Assembly (NCBI GenBank): GCA_043101605.1
Contig: JBICIG010000112.1
Location: forward strand, 1-47,907
DNA: 47,907 bases
Origin: JBICIG01 sp043101605
GTDB taxonomy: Bacteria > Planctomycetota > Phycisphaerae > Phycisphaerales > UBA1924
Reading direction: 5' to 3'
The notes under the pieces were generated by a model. It was not told the DNA's origin. It saw only the letters and a list, made by a program, of their open reading frames with translations, and did not search any database. How positions within the stretch are numbered: position 1 is the first letter of the stretch; each line of letters begins with the position of its first letter. Made by a program: the position numbers and the translations under genes. Below, piece after piece: positions 9,054-17,777 of the stretch.

Positions 9054-12000
9054 ATGTTCCGCCGCACGCAGATCAACGCCCTCGCCGCCCCCTTCCGCGC
9101 CGTCTTCTCGAAGCGCCGCGCCGCGGGAGTCGTGCGCGCGCTCAGCGGCTCGACCTCCGGCTCGGCCCGAACCCGCCGCGGCTCCATCCTCGTGCTCGTC
9201 CTCGGCACACTCGCGCTCATGGCGATCCTCGCGATCCTCTACTCGGCGATCGGCACGGGCGACCGACGCACCGGCGCCGCCGTCGTCCGCAACCGCGTCC
9301 AGGACGATGTCCCCGAGCAGGTCCGCGACTATGTCGCCGGCGTCCTCGCCCGCGATGTCCTGAGCGTGACGCCGGTGCGCACGGGTGTCTCGGGCGGCAA
9401 CCCGGAATACGGGCTCATGCGCGAGGCGTGGGACCACCCGTGGACCGACCCGCAGATGGTCAGCATCGTCGCCGATCGCACCGGCTCGGGCGATGACATC
9501 GCCTACCGCTTCCGCCCCGAGGGCAGTTACCCCCTCGCGGACACCTCACGCAACCGGCGGGATCCCGACCCCCGCCAGGGCTCCGACCCGTGGCTCGCCA
9601 GCGAGGAACCCGAGAATCTCGACTTCAACGACGACGGCATCTGGGGGCTCAACTCGGGCGGCACCGGCGGCGGCGGGCCCGGCGCGGGTGTTTCCCTCGA
9701 CGACCAGCGCTACGCCGCCAGCCGCGACTGGCGGCAGATGTCCAACTTCGCGCCCGACGGCCGCGCGGTCAACCTCTTCAACCTCCGCAACAACTTCAAT
9801 GTCCCCTCGGGCATCGGCCCCGACACCATCAGCGACCGCCTCGTCCTCTACGACGACCGGGGCAACCCGACCGAGAGCGGCAACAACGCCGAACTCATCA
9901 CCGGCGCCCCGGCGCTCGAGAACATCCCCGCCCACTGGTTCAGCAATGTCCGCGCCGGCGCCAAGGCGACGACCGAGACCGACGGCTTCACCTGGGACGA
10001 CGCCCTCTTCCCGCGCTATCAGTTCGCTGACGCCGACGGCGACGGCATCACCGACTCCCGATGGGTCGAACTGGTCGATGCCTCCCTGCTCGATTTCGGA
10101 TCGGCGCCCGATGAGGTCAAGTCCGTCATCTCCGTCTCCGACGACATCCGCTACTTCTTCGCGTTCAAGGCCGTCGATCTCTCGGCCCGCGTGAATGTCA
10201 ACACCGCGACCGACTTCACCCGCGCCCCGGAGCAGGAGCGCCCCGCGGGATTCACCCCCGCCGACATCGATCTCCGACGCCTCCTCTCGCTCGAGGATCT
10301 CTTCACCTACGGCTCGGGCGGCGTCGACGCGTACAACCTGCTCGACATCCCGCGCAACGCCTCGGGCCAGCCCATCCGCGAAACCCCCGAGAACTACGAG
10401 GAGTACGCGTTCGATTCAGACGGCACGCGGGAGCTCCTCGGCGACCGCGCCTACGACAACCTCCGCTTCGCGATCGAGCGCGGCATCATCCCGCCGCAGG
10501 ATGTCTTCGACGACGACGGCACCAACACCCTCCTCCAGCAGTTCAACAACACCTACTTCTCCTCCCTCGCCACCGACCCCAATCTCCTCCCCAACGCGCC
10601 CACCGAGTGGGAGCCCTCTCCCCTCGGCCGCATCAACGCCTACCTCGACGGCGCCAGCAACCAACTCGGCATCGCGCGCACCGAAATCCCCGGCGCCTCC
10701 AACCAGTACTACTACAACCTCGCCAACCCCTTCGGCATCGACTCGCTCCTCGAGCTCCTGACCTACAACAGCGTCAACGACCCCGACACCCTCAGCCCCC
10801 TCGAAGCCGCCATCGACGGCCGCTTCAACGATCGCCAGCTCCTCTTCGGGCTCGGGCCGATGCGCTCCAACCGCGGGCTCAGTGTCGAGCGCGGCGATCG
10901 CGACGGGTACGACTCGGCCCGCCGCGGCAACCCCAGTTCGCCCGACGGCGTCGCCGACTACGACGCCATCCTCCACCTGCTCACCGATGTCCGCCACCGA
11001 CTCACTACCATCAGCGGCGCTCGCTCCATCGCCTCCACGGTCGTCGTTCCCGATGCGGCCGGTCTGAGCGCGGGCGCCAACGGCGACGACCTCGTCGCCC
11101 AGCGCACCGACACGCTCACCACCGGCGAGTACCGCTCCACCATCGCCGGGCTCGCCTCCAACACCAACGCCCTCTTTGCCTTCTACGCCGGGCAGCTCGC
11201 GCCCTACACCCACATCGCCGGCGCTTGGGATCCATCCTCATCGGTCTGGCCCAGTGTCCGCACGCTGTTCTACGGCTACGACGGGCCCGAGCGGGCCCTG
11301 CGCGCCGCCGCCCACATGACCGCCAACATGGGCGATGCGCTCGATGTCGATGAACTCCAGACCGCCTACACGCTGCTGCTCGATGAAGCCGCCCGCACGC
11401 CCCTGAATTCCGACTCCGGCGCCGGCGGCGGCTTCTCCATCCCGCTCGAGAACCGCCAGTTCAAGTGGTCATGGTGGGACAACCGCCCCCTCGATCTCGC
11501 GAACGGCAGCGTCGTCCCGCCGATGTCGGGCGTCCCCGCCGTCCTCGCCGATTCCAACAACGGCGATGCGCCCACCTCCGCCGCCATCAACATCTACGGC
11601 ATCGAGGCCCAGCCCTTCATCACCGAAGTCGCCATGTTCCAGGTCTACACCGATGCGCCCGAAGCCGCCGGCGGCGATGACGAGTGGAACCAGGTCACCC
11701 AGCCCCCGCCCGGCTTCGGCGGCGGCAGCCCGCTCACCCAGCCCGATCCCGGCGGCGACCCGAGCGCCGATCGCTCCCTCGTCACCATCGATCCCTCGGT
11801 CGATCCGGGCAACCCGGACTTCCTCTTCCAGATGGTCGCCGTCCAGGTCACCAACCCCTTCGACCGCCAGATCCGCCTCGGCCGCCCCAGCAATCCCTAC
11901 TACATCGAGTTCAACGGGCGCTACTACATGCTCGGCGGCATCTCGCTCGTCGACAACGGCGGCGTGATTTCCTATCCCGGCAATCGCGCCCCGCAGGACA

Positions 12001-14234
12001 TCATCCTCCCCGCCGGCGAAACCAAGACCTTCGTCTTCGCCAGCCAGCCCTTGGATGAGATCCAGGCGCGACTGGCCGACTGCGACCCCACCGGCAACAT
12101 CATCCCCGACACTGCGAACAACCGCATCGATGTCATCGGCCAGTTCCTCAAGAACCAGTTCGCGATCGGCGGCGACCTCGCCAATGTCGTCCTGATGCCC
12201 GAGGTCAACCCCGCCGCCATCCCCGATTCCACCCTCACGATGACGGGCGTCGACAGCGATTCATTCTTCCAGGATCTCTTCCAGGGCGGTGACGCCGAGG
12301 AGATCCGCCTCTGGCGCGTCCTCCGCACCCCCCAGACCCGCAACACCACCGGCGAGATCCAGATCTCCCTCGGCGGCGCGCCGGCCAACAACGCGCCCGA
12401 GAACGACCTCCTCATCGATCGCCTCCGCGTCCCCAACGGCGCGTCGCTCGAGCGGTCTGTCCAACTCTCTCCGGTCCAGAACAAGGCGCACGCCCGCGGC
12501 TACCTCATCCCCGACGCCTACGCCGAGGAGGAGAATGTCGCCAGCAACCAGAACTGGAACCAGGGCCTGACCTTCGTCACCTGGGCGCGCGCCCAGCGGC
12601 CGGACGATCCCAACGCCCCGGGTCGCTCCATCCCCGCCTACTGCCTCGAGGGCAAGTGGTCCACCTCGTGGAACTTCCGCGAAGAGGACTCCCTCCCGCC
12701 CGGCACGATTCAGGACCTCGACCGAAGCTGGTTCCGCACCGGCAATGCCTACCCCGACGCCTACTTCACCTTCAACGACTTCGTCGAAGATGTGATTCGT
12801 CCCGCCGTTCCATCTCCGCTCCAACCCGATGTCGGTGGGCAGCCGGGCGTTCGGCAGATCACAAAGCTGAATGAGCGACCAGAGACTAAGAACGATCCAA
12901 CCAAACTCTTCTCGCTAAAGCCCACTATCAATGACCGTAATCTCGAGGAACTCCGCCTCGAACTGCACATCGATCTCGACGCGGACCTTCTCCGCCCGAC
13001 CGATCTGCTCCTGCCCATGGCGACCGGCGCGGTCTACGACCCCTTCGCGCCCGCCGGCGGCGACCGCGACGAGACCCTCAACAACCAGTGGATCACCCTC
13101 GGCGAATCCCTCGCCCTCGCGATCGGGTACGACAACCCGACCAACATCGCCGACCCGCTCTACAACGCGGGCAAGCTCCTCGCCAAGACCGCCGATCCCT
13201 ATGTCGACCTCAGCCCCGGCGCCGTCGTTGATCGCGGCTTCCTTGATCGCGGGCACATCGTCCTCAACGACTTCGTCCCCTTCCTCGCCGACACCGGCGC
13301 GCCCGCCGGCTCCCCGCCCAACCGATTCGACCCCGAGTCCGATCTCGTCTTCGGCCTCGGCGTGCCCCCCGCGATGGCGCTGCTCGATCGCGTCCGCGGC
13401 ATGGCCGAGATCATCCCGGATCCCACCGAGGTCATCCCGGGCGTCATCAACATCAACACCGCCACCAGCCCGGTTGCGCGCACCATCCCGCTGCTGAGCC
13501 CGACGCGCGATGTCTACCCCGCCCAGGGTGAGCAGCCCGTCTGGTGGTGGCAGGTCAACCGCCGCCTCGGCCCCGGCACCGACATCGCCGCCACGCTCCT
13601 CGGCTACCGCGACCTCACCCAGGGCTTCCCGCGCCTCGACTTCTCGCCCACCGGCGCCATCACCACCGTCGCCCTCATGTTCGGCGAGCCCCGCCAGGGA
13701 TCCCCGGGCATCCTCAGCCGGCGCCAGTCCACCCCGATGATCAGCGGCCTGCGTGCCGACATCCCGCTCACCCCCGGGCTCGCCCAGACCGTCCCCGGCT
13801 TCCGCACCCCCGGCGAGTTGCTCGCGCTGACCGTCAAGGACCCCAACGAGCGCCTCGCCCCCGACGGCTCGCTCTCCAACGAGATCCACAACATCGACCG
13901 CATGGGCTCCGACGGGCTCCGCTCCATCGAGCAGGAGGGCATCGACCCGCTCCGCTACAACAACGGCGCCGACGACGACGGCATCCCCGACGACTTCGAC
14001 GAGCAGCTCGCCATCCTCGCCGCCTCCCTCAACACCACCAGCGTCCGCACCGACTACATCGCCGTCTGGTTCCTCATGCACGGCTATCGCGAGTCCGATG
14101 TCACCGGGCTGCAGCCGGGCGAGCCCATGCTCCCCAGCGTCCAGCGCCGCTTCCTGATGGTGGTCGATCGTTCCGAGGTCGAGCGCGTCGGCGATCAGCC
14201 ACGCATCGTCCTCTTCCGCGAGGTCCCGCTCTGA
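9054..14234 (+). CDS. Giant GspK-like minor pseudopilin
   Basis: 1726 residues against about 330 for classic GspK. The start at 9054 is set by AAGGAG at 9041-9046. The N-terminus has a long basic leader (about 40 residues), then RRGSILVLVLGTLALMAILA, a GspK/PilX-type hydrophobic helix lacking the Phe and Glu of other pilins. Two short motifs match the INxNTA turn of GspK helical domains: VNVNTATD (about 380-387) and VININTATS (about 1464-1472). The roughly 1080 residues between them are far larger than in known GspK. Asp-rich loops DADGDGITD (326-334) and DDDGIPDDFDE (about 1640) look like calcium loops. It is probably a tip or capping protein of the pseudopilus (inference from GspK). Confidence 0.8.
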   Translation: MFRRTQINALAAPFRAVFSKRRAAGVVRALSGSTSGSARTRRGSILVLVLGTLALMAILAILYSAIGTGDRRTGAAVVRNRVQDDVPEQVRDYVAGVLARDVLSVTPVRTGVSGGNPEYGLMREAWDHPWTDPQMVSIVADRTGSGDDIAYRFRPEGSYPLADTSRNRRDPDPRQGSDPWLASEEPENLDFNDDGIWGLNSGGTGGGGPGAGVSLDDQRYAASRDWRQMSNFAPDGRAVNLFNLRNNFNVPSGIGPDTISDRLVLYDDRGNPTESGNNAELITGAPALENIPAHWFSNVRAGAKATTETDGFTWDDALFPRYQFADADGDGITDSRWVELVDASLLDFGSAPDEVKSVISVSDDIRYFFAFKAVDLSARVNVNTATDFTRAPEQERPAGFTPADIDLRRLLSLEDLFTYGSGGVDAYNLLDIPRNASGQPIRETPENYEEYAFDSDGTRELLGDRAYDNLRFAIERGIIPPQDVFDDDGTNTLLQQFNNTYFSSLATDPNLLPNAPTEWEPSPLGRINAYLDGASNQLGIARTEIPGASNQYYYNLANPFGIDSLLELLTYNSVNDPDTLSPLEAAIDGRFNDRQLLFGLGPMRSNRGLSVERGDRDGYDSARRGNPSSPDGVADYDAILHLLTDVRHRLTTISGARSIASTVVVPDAAGLSAGANGDDLVAQRTDTLTTGEYRSTIAGLASNTNALFAFYAGQLAPYTHIAGAWDPSSSVWPSVRTLFYGYDGPERALRAAAHMTANMGDALDVDELQTAYTLLLDEAARTPLNSDSGAGGGFSIPLENRQFKWSWWDNRPLDLANGSVVPPMSGVPAVLADSNNGDAPTSAAINIYGIEAQPFITEVAMFQVYTDAPEAAGGDDEWNQVTQPPPGFGGGSPLTQPDPGGDPSADRSLVTIDPSVDPGNPDFLFQMVAVQVTNPFDRQIRLGRPSNPYYIEFNGRYYMLGGISLVDNGGVISYPGNRAPQDIILPAGETKTFVFASQPLDEIQARLADCDPTGNIIPDTANNRIDVIGQFLKNQFAIGGDLANVVLMPEVNPAAIPDSTLTMTGVDSDSFFQDLFQGGDAEEIRLWRVLRTPQTRNTTGEIQISLGGAPANNAPENDLLIDRLRVPNGASLERSVQLSPVQNKAHARGYLIPDAYAEEENVASNQNWNQGLTFVTWARAQRPDDPNAPGRSIPAYCLEGKWSTSWNFREEDSLPPGTIQDLDRSWFRTGNAYPDAYFTFNDFVEDVIRPAVPSPLQPDVGGQPGVRQITKLNERPETKNDPTKLFSLKPTINDRNLEELRLELHIDLDADLLRPTDLLLPMATGAVYDPFAPAGGDRDETLNNQWITLGESLALAIGYDNPTNIADPLYNAGKLLAKTADPYVDLSPGAVVDRGFLDRGHIVLNDFVPFLADTGAPAGSPPNRFDPESDLVFGLGVPPAMALLDRVRGMAEIIPDPTEVIPGVININTATSPVARTIPLLSPTRDVYPAQGEQPVWWWQVNRRLGPGTDIAATLLGYRDLTQGFPRLDFSPTGAITTVALMFGEPRQGSPGILSRRQSTPMISGLRADIPLTPGLAQTVPGFRTPGELLALTVKDPNERLAPDGSLSNEIHNIDRMGSDGLRSIEQEGIDPLRYNNGADDDGIPDDFDEQLAILAASLNTTSVRTDYIAVWFLMHGYRESDVTGLQPGEPMLPSVQRRFLMVVDRSEVERVGDQPRIVLFREVPL

Positions 14235-14266
14235 CCCCACCCGCGGTTTGCCCGCACGCCCCCGGC

Positions 14267-14272
14267 TACACT
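14267..14272 (+). promoter_or_regulatory. Candidate -10 element of tRNA-Pro
   Basis: TACACT lies 8 nt upstream of the mature 5' end of the tRNA in the 46-base gap after the GspK-like gene. The same word recurs at 14389-14394. No convincing -35 is visible at 16-18 nt. If the hexamer is used, transcription would start almost exactly at the mature tRNA 5' end. Confidence 0.4.
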
Positions 14273-14280
14273 CATCCCGA

Positions 14281-14354
14281 CAGGGCGTAGCTCAGTTTGG
14301 TAGAGCGCGTGGTTTGGGGCCACGAGGTCGCTGGTTCGAATCCAGTCGCCCTGA
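14281..14354 (+). tRNA. tRNA-Pro (anticodon TGG)
   Basis: A 74-nt cloverleaf folds cleanly. The acceptor CAGGGCG (14281-14287) pairs with CGCCCTG (14347-14353), followed by discriminator A. The D arm contains CTCAGTTTGGTAGAG. The anticodon stem CGTGG/CCACG encloses the loop TTTGGGG with anticodon TGG at 14315-14317. The T arm CTGGTTCGAATCCAG is canonical. CCA is not encoded. The sequence resembles bacterial tRNA-Pro(UGG). Confidence 0.96.
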
Positions 14355-14388
14355 TTCTCACGGGGTTCGCGCCCCATCATCCCCGTGG

Positions 14389-14394
14389 TACACT
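14389..14394 (+). promoter_or_regulatory. Candidate -10 element of the GCS2-like/desuccinylase operon
   Basis: TACACT lies 17 nt upstream of the ATG at 14412, leaving room for a leader of about 10 nt containing GGGGAA. The in-frame GTG at 14385 would lie upstream of this element, which argues for the ATG as the start. Confidence 0.4.
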
Positions 14395-14411
14395 CGCCGC
14401 GGGGAACCGCG

Positions 14412-16352
14412 ATGGGCGTGCAGGAGATCCGGAGTTCGGGCGGCGATTCCGAGCGCGTCTTCAAGCGGCGCGTTCTCGATGACCTCCGCGCGCTCGAGTC
14501 CATGATCGACGCCGGCATGATCGAGCGCGATCGGCGCCGCATCGGCGCCGAGCAGGAACTCGTCCTCGTCGATGCCGACCTCCACCCCGCCCCCGTCTCG
14601 GGCGAGCTGATGGACCGCATCGCCGACCCGCGCGTCACCACCGAGATCGCCCGCTTCAATCTCGAGTTCAACTCCGATCCCGTGGAACTCGCGCCCGATT
14701 GCTTCGCCCGGTTGCGCGCCCAGTTCGAGGAACTCCTCGGCGCGGTCGATCGCGCCGGCGCCGCGATCGGCGTCCGCGCCCTCCTCACGGGCATCTGTCC
14801 CACGCTCGAACTCTCGCACCTCTCGACCGACAACATCACCCCCAAGCCCCGCTACGCCGCGCTCGATGAGGCCCTCCGACGCCTCCGCGGCACCGACTAC
14901 GAACTCCGCGTCAAGGGCGCCGACGAACTCACCCTCCGCCATCCCTCGGTCATGCTCGAGGCCCTCAACACCAGTTTCCAGGTCCACTACCAGGTCTCGG
15001 CCGAAGAGTTCGCGGGCGTCTACAACCTCGCCCAGCTCATCGCCGCGCCCGTCCTCGCCGCCTGCGTCAACTCCCCGGTGCTCTTCGGCAAGCGCCTCTG
15101 GCGCGAGACCCGCATCGCGATCTTTCAGCAGGTCGTCGACACCCGCGCCGACACGCCCCACGAACGCGAGATGCTCGCCCGCGTCCGCTTCGGCGAGGAC
15201 TGGGTGCAACGCTCCGTTCTCGAGCTCTTCCGCCACGATGTCGCCCGCTTCCGCATGCTCCTCGCCGCCGAGGAGCACCAGGACGCGCTCGCCGAACTCG
15301 AAGCCGGCCGCATCCCCAGGCTCCGCGCCCTCCAGGCGTTCAACTCCACCGTCTATCGCTGGAACCGCGCGTGCTACGGCATCACCGACGGCAAGCCCCA
15401 CCTCCGCATCGAGAACCGCCTCCTGCCCGCCGGACCGACCATCGACGACGAGATCGCCAACGCCGCCCTCTGGATCGGCCTCTTGCTCGCCAACCCCTGG
15501 CGCGACATCCCCGAGCGCATGGACTTCAAGGACGCCCGCGGCAACTTCATGCGTGCCGCCCGCGAGGGACTCTCGAGCCACCTCGTCTGGCTCGACGGCC
15601 AGGAGGTCTCCGCTCCGGATCTCATCCTCGAGCAGCTCGTCCCCGCCGCGCGCCGCGGGCTCGCAACCATCGGCCTGCCCGAGGCCGAGATCGACGGCAT
15701 CCTCGGCATCATCACCGGGCGCGTCCGCTCGCGCCAGACCGGCGCCGCCTGGACCCTCCGCACCGTCGCCGCGATGCAGGGCCGGGGCACTCGCGCCGAA
15801 CGCCTCCACCGCCTCACCGAAGCGATGCTCGAGGGACAGGCCTCGGGCCGACCCGTCCACGAATGGAAAGTTGCCAACCTCGAGGAAACGGGCGACTGGC
15901 GGCGGAACTACCTCACCGTCGGGCAGTACATGTCCACCAACCTCTACACCGTCGCCGAGGACGAGTGCATCGACCTCGCCGCCTCGATCATGGACTGGGA
16001 ACGCCTCCGCCATGTCCCCGTCGAGGACAGCGCCAACCGCCTCGTCGGGCTCGTCTCCTACCGCACCCTCCTCCGCCTCATGGCCCAGCAGCGTCGCGGC
16101 GAACCCGACGAACCCATCGCCGTCTCCGAGGTCATGATCCGCAACCCCGTCACCGTCTCACCCTCCACCCCAACCCTCGAAGCCATCGAACTCATGCGCG
16201 AGCACGGCGTCAGTTGCCTCCCCGTCGTCGAGAACGGCCGCCTCGTCGGCATCGTCTCCGAACGCGACTATGTCGGCGTCGCCCGCAAACTCCTCGAGCA
16301 GTCCTTCCGCGAGCGGGACCGAAGCCGCGAAACGGGGGACCCCGCTCCGTGA
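14412..16352 (+). CDS. Glutamate-cysteine ligase-like (GCS2/COG2170) protein with C-terminal CBS pair
   Basis: A 646-residue protein. Residues about 20-480 resemble the GCS2 carboxylate-amine ligase family: RRIGAEQELVLVDADLHP near the N-terminus, FNLEFNSDPVEL, and a later HLRIENRLLPAGPTIDDEIANAA segment, with the Glu residues that bind Mg-ATP in this fold. Residues about 507-630 form two CBS domains (MSTNLYTVAEDECIDLAASI and VSEVMIRNPVTVSP...LPVVENGRLVGIVSERDYV), which usually sense adenine nucleotides. The likely reaction is ATP-dependent amide bond formation on a glutamate-like substrate; the true substrate is unknown. It is coupled by GTGA to the aspartoacylase-like gene, suggesting that bond making and bond breaking act on one metabolite. 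Confidence 0.8.
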   Translation: MGVQEIRSSGGDSERVFKRRVLDDLRALESMIDAGMIERDRRRIGAEQELVLVDADLHPAPVSGELMDRIADPRVTTEIARFNLEFNSDPVELAPDCFARLRAQFEELLGAVDRAGAAIGVRALLTGICPTLELSHLSTDNITPKPRYAALDEALRRLRGTDYELRVKGADELTLRHPSVMLEALNTSFQVHYQVSAEEFAGVYNLAQLIAAPVLAACVNSPVLFGKRLWRETRIAIFQQVVDTRADTPHEREMLARVRFGEDWVQRSVLELFRHDVARFRMLLAAEEHQDALAELEAGRIPRLRALQAFNSTVYRWNRACYGITDGKPHLRIENRLLPAGPTIDDEIANAALWIGLLLANPWRDIPERMDFKDARGNFMRAAREGLSSHLVWLDGQEVSAPDLILEQLVPAARRGLATIGLPEAEIDGILGIITGRVRSRQTGAAWTLRTVAAMQGRGTRAERLHRLTEAMLEGQASGRPVHEWKVANLEETGDWRRNYLTVGQYMSTNLYTVAEDECIDLAASIMDWERLRHVPVEDSANRLVGLVSYRTLLRLMAQQRRGEPDEPIAVSEVMIRNPVTVSPSTPTLEAIELMREHGVSCLPVVENGRLVGIVSERDYVGVARKLLEQSFRERDRSRETGDPAP

Positions 16353-17707
16353 CCGTCCCGACCCTCGACGCCCCCACGAAGTTCCACCGCATCGTCACCG
16401 AGCGCGGCCACCACGCCCGCGGACCAACCCTCATCGTGGTGGGGGGGGTCCACGGCAACGAGCCCGCCGGCCTCCTCGCCGCTCAACGCGTCGCCGCGTC
16501 CCTCCGCGACGACCAGCTCCTCGGCCGGTTCGTCGCTCTCGCCGGCAATCTCCAGGCGCTCAACTTCTCGCCTCCGCCCGGCACGCCGCACCCACGCTAC
16601 CTCCTCCGCGATCTCAACCGCGCCTTCACCCCCGAACTCATCGCCCGCGCCACCGCCCGCGACGAACTCGATGCCGCGACCAAGCCCGATCTCGAACTCG
16701 CCGAGGTCCGTGGGCTCATCGAGGCGATCGACGACCAGCTCGATCCCGCCCGCCCGGCCATCCTCCTCGACCTCCACACCGTCAGCGCCGAGAGCCCGCC
16801 CTTCGTCGCGGTCGAGGACGCGCTCCCCGCCCGCGAGTTCGCACGCTCGTTCGGGCTCCCGCTCATCCTCGGCATCGAGGAGGAACTCCCCGGGCTCCTG
16901 ATGGACTGGGCGACCAACCACCGCCGCTGCATATCCATGGTCATCGAGGGCGGCCGCCACGACGACCCCGACTCGATCGACGCGCACGAAGCGATCATCA
17001 CCATCGCCCTCGATCGCGCCGCCGTCGCCGCCATCCCGCCCGAGCGCCTCGCGACCGCCCGCGCCACGCTTCGCCGATTCGCCGGCCGATTCGCCGATCG
17101 CATCTACGATGTCCGCCACCGACAGCGCATCGAGCACCCCTCCTTCGAGATGCTCGCCCCCGCCCGCGCCTTCGCCCGCGTCCGCTTCGGTGCTCCCCTC
17201 GCTCGCGAGCACCACCGCCTCATCGAGGCACCGATCCCCGGCGTCCTGTTCATGCCCAACCGCCAACCCGTCCGACCGCCCGGCGACGACGGCTTCTTCA
17301 TCATCCGACCCGTCCGCCCCGTCTGGCTCGCCTGCTCAGCCCACCTGCGCAGCTCCGAACGCCTGCACCGCTGGCTCCCGCGCATCCTCCCCGGCGTCCG
17401 CCGACGCCCCGATCACCCGCACCAGATCCTCATCGCCCCGCGCATCGCTTCGGTCCTCAAACGCCAGGTCCTCCACCTGCTCGGATACCGCATCCTCCGC
17501 CACGGCCGCGAGGAGCACCTCTCCGCGTTCCGCCGCGCCCTTCGCGCCATCACCACCACCGCCAACTCTCTTGCCACCATGCTCACCGGCGCGTTTCGAG
17601 GCGGCGAGCGGAGCATCCTCGCCGCCGAGTCCCCCGACGACTGGATCGCCACCCGCCGAACCCTCGATCTGCCCCCTCCCGCCCATGCCCCTGCCGACAC
17701 AACCTGA
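16349..17707 (+). CDS. Succinylglutamate desuccinylase/aspartoacylase-family zinc hydrolase
   Basis: 452 residues; the GTG start at 16349 overlaps the previous stop. The M14-like zinc site is visible: GGVHGNEPAG supplies His35 and Glu38, and LLDLHT supplies His143. RDLNRAF is also family-typical. These enzymes remove an acyl or aminoacyl group from an amino acid. The C-terminal part (about 330-452), rich in Arg and His with HQILIAPRIASVLKRQVLHL, is longer than in AstE or AspA and is unassigned. The natural substrate is unknown; pairing with the GCS2-CBS protein suggests a shared small molecule or peptide. A run of eight G lies at 16441-16448 inside the first zinc motif. Confidence 0.8.
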   Translation: MTVPTLDAPTKFHRIVTERGHHARGPTLIVVGGVHGNEPAGLLAAQRVAASLRDDQLLGRFVALAGNLQALNFSPPPGTPHPRYLLRDLNRAFTPELIARATARDELDAATKPDLELAEVRGLIEAIDDQLDPARPAILLDLHTVSAESPPFVAVEDALPAREFARSFGLPLILGIEEELPGLLMDWATNHRRCISMVIEGGRHDDPDSIDAHEAIITIALDRAAVAAIPPERLATARATLRRFAGRFADRIYDVRHRQRIEHPSFEMLAPARAFARVRFGAPLAREHHRLIEAPIPGVLFMPNRQPVRPPGDDGFFIIRPVRPVWLACSAHLRSSERLHRWLPRILPGVRRRPDHPHQILIAPRIASVLKRQVLHLLGYRILRHGREEHLSAFRRALRAITTTANSLATMLTGAFRGGERSILAAESPDDWIATRRTLDLPPPAHAPADTT

Positions 17708-17777
17708 CGCCCCGCCCCGCGCGCGGTAGTCTCGTCTCATCGCCGCACCGCGTCATCCAAACCACTCGGAGACACGC

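Noticed and set aside
12915..14240. 441-residue minus-strand frame opposite the 3' end of the GspK-like gene
   Set aside because: Gly/Val/Asp-rich shadow with no motif, opposite a continuous coding frame.
16441..16448. Run of eight G inside the desuccinylase gene (another G run lies near 44829 in murB) as possible phase-variable tracts
   Set aside because: Both encode conserved Gly-rich motifs in frame, and such runs are ordinary at this GC content.
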